Positions 63,041 through 64,000 of a stretch of DNA of 64,000 bases are shown here, piece after piece (within the stretch, counting starts at the first letter, position 1; every line of letters begins with the position of its first letter). The DNA is taken from the NCBI GenBank assembly GCA_900544135.1, contig UQTU01000001.1:1-64000 (forward strand), read 5' to 3'. The position numbers were made by a program, and so were the translations under genes. The stretch comes from an uncultured Collinsella sp. (GTDB taxonomy: Bacteria > Actinomycetota > Coriobacteriia > Coriobacteriales > Coriobacteriaceae). The notes beneath the pieces were generated by a model. The model had not been told where the DNA came from. It did not search any database and worked only from the letters and a program-made list of their open reading frames with translations.

Positions 63041-64000
63041 CTAGTTTCCCTGCGCGCCCGAGATGCCGTTTTGTAGGGCGTTCCAGGCATCCGTCGCCAT
63101 GTCGCCCAAGTTCTGAGCGGTGTCGCCCAGGTTCTGAGCCGTATCACCCAGCTCTTGGGCCTTATCCCCAAGCTCCTGTGCCTTGTTGCTCAAGTCCTCC
63201 AGCGTATTGGAGCTCGAGCTGTCGGTACCGCTTTGGCCGTCGGACGAGTTGCCCGAGCTGTTCTTGTGCGTGAGCTGAATTTCGAGGTTGCCGCTGTCGT
63301 TATAGTAAGCAGAAGTAACGACCCAGTTGGCATCGACGACGGGCGTTGAGCCATCATCAGTCAGGACCACGGCATTCGAAAGATCGGCGCCGCGCGACTT
63401 GAGGAGCTTCTTGGCGTTGGACCAGTACTGCCCCGGGATATCGCTCAGATCGACGGTGCTAGACGAGGCGGACTCGGTTTGCTCGGCAGTAGTATCGGCC
63501 GTTGAACTCCCTCGCTTGTTGAGCATGCCCGACACAATGGCAAACACAACCGACAGCGCAAAGAAGATCGCCAGCACGATGAGAATCTTCTTGATCACGC
63601 TCGACGAACGCGACAGCTTCTTCTCCTCGTCCTCGCCATATTGCGGAATCGACTTGGGGTACTCGCGATACGGCTCGCGTGACTCGTAGCGAGGCTGCGC
63701 CGTGCGAGGCATATACGTCGTCTGCTGAGGCTGCGGAATGGGATTCTGCGGCAGGTCATCATAGGGATTCGGTGTCGAGACGACATAAGAATCCTGCGGC
63801 GCGTAATCAAACGGGTCCGGAGTTGCGTTGCCATAGGGGCCTTGCGAAGATGCAGCGTAAGAATCCCGCGCTGTGTCGCCATAGCCCATAACCCGGGTTG
63901 GCTCGGCAGAAGGCTGCGTCGCGGCGGGGTCGGTATAACCGGGGTTGGGAACAACGCGGGTCGCATCGGCGCTATCGCCAGCCTGCGCGGAGCCGTAGCC
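63041..64000 (-). CDS. Membrane protein with tandem heptads (5' end outside the window)
   Basis: The frame is open to the window edge, so the start is missing; at least 319 residues are present. The N-terminal part is rich in Pro, Tyr, Gln, Asp (degenerate repeats such as TRVMGYGDTA and TRVVPNPGYT). One membrane helix follows (VIKKILIVLAIFFALSVVFAIV), then an external domain (DLSDIPGQYWSNAKKLL, VVLTDDGSTPV) and, near the C-terminus, four or five AQELGDK/AQNLGDT heptads. The layout is cytoplasmic disordered tail, single helix, outer domain. I recognise no family. It converges with the CDF gene. Confidence 0.7.
   Translation of the reverse strand, partial: GYGSAQAGDSADATRVVPNPGYTDPAATQPSAEPTRVMGYGDTARDSYAASSQGPYGNATPDPFDYAPQDSYVVSTPNPYDDLPQNPIPQPQQTTYMPRTAQPRYESREPYREYPKSIPQYGEDEEKKLSRSSSVIKKILIVLAIFFALSVVFAIVSGMLNKRGSSTADTTAEQTESASSSTVDLSDIPGQYWSNAKKLLKSRGADLSNAVVLTDDGSTPVVDANWVVTSAYYNDSGNLEIQLTHKNSSGNSSDGQSGTDSSSSNTLEDLSNKAQELGDKAQELGDTAQNLGDTAQNLGDMATDAWNALQNGISGAQGN

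Overview
The window reads as a high-GC chromosome segment from a gut Actinobacterium of the class Coriobacteriia, most likely Collinsella or a close relative. Supporting signs are the codon bias, Tat- and lipobox-type exported proteins, a LAxTG-type sorting signal, QueH in place of QueG, class III fructose bisphosphatase, a C69 dipeptidase, an FchA/FolD folate pair and an SDR very similar to bacterial bile-acid 12alpha-hydroxysteroid dehydrogenase. This assignment rests on family recognition, not on a marker-gene search. I found no rRNA, tRNA or CRISPR array.

Layout. 0-2.1 kb: 3' remnant of an IS256-family transposase and an orphan protein with a possible nuclease-like C-terminus. 2.4-5.9 kb: metal-resistance unit (SmtB/ArsR-type repressor, free-standing HMA protein, P1B-2 ATPase) with three copies of one operator, then a DtxR/MntR-type regulator. 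6.0-12.6 kb: HAD phosphatase, ABC-F protein and the phosphate operon pstSCAB. 12.8-24.3 kb: housekeeping (M20 dipeptidase, HAD, DegV, LOG, tgt, SDR, coiled-coil membrane protein, queA-queH), with several families of long palindromic intergenic repeats. 24.4-33.5 kb: metG-like synthetase, RNA m5C methyltransferase, TIM-barrel protein, DegV, fbp and two GtrA genes. 33.6-38.3 kb: a two-gene unit of DUF4430 (transcobalamin-C-like) surface proteins behind a cobalamin-riboswitch-like leader. 38.4-44.0 kb: UbiB-like kinase, phasin-like protein, C69 dipeptidase, a MITE-like AT-rich element, folD-fchA. 44.4-49.0 kb: paralogous lipoproteins, a wall-anchored PI-PLC-like protein and a small PH-like protein. 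49.2-60.3 kb: DUF1016 nuclease, ADP-ribosylglycohydrolase, a small structured locus, and a type I restriction-modification locus with inverted hsdS cassettes around a tyrosine recombinase. 60.3-64 kb: zinc-ribbon protein, Mn-type CDF transporter and a membrane protein running off the window.

Two systems stand out. The first is the riboswitch/DUF4430 unit, which looks like a corrinoid-capture surface apparatus controlled by B12. The second is the invertible type I RM locus. Four copies of a 16-bp near-palindrome lie inside the hsdS genes, at the codons for LNGYL and QLNSHL, and flank three cassette segments and the recombinase. In the present orientation hsdM carries an in-frame TAA and the expressed hsdS has a poly-C frameshift, so modification looks off. 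One inversion would assemble a second full-length hsdS.
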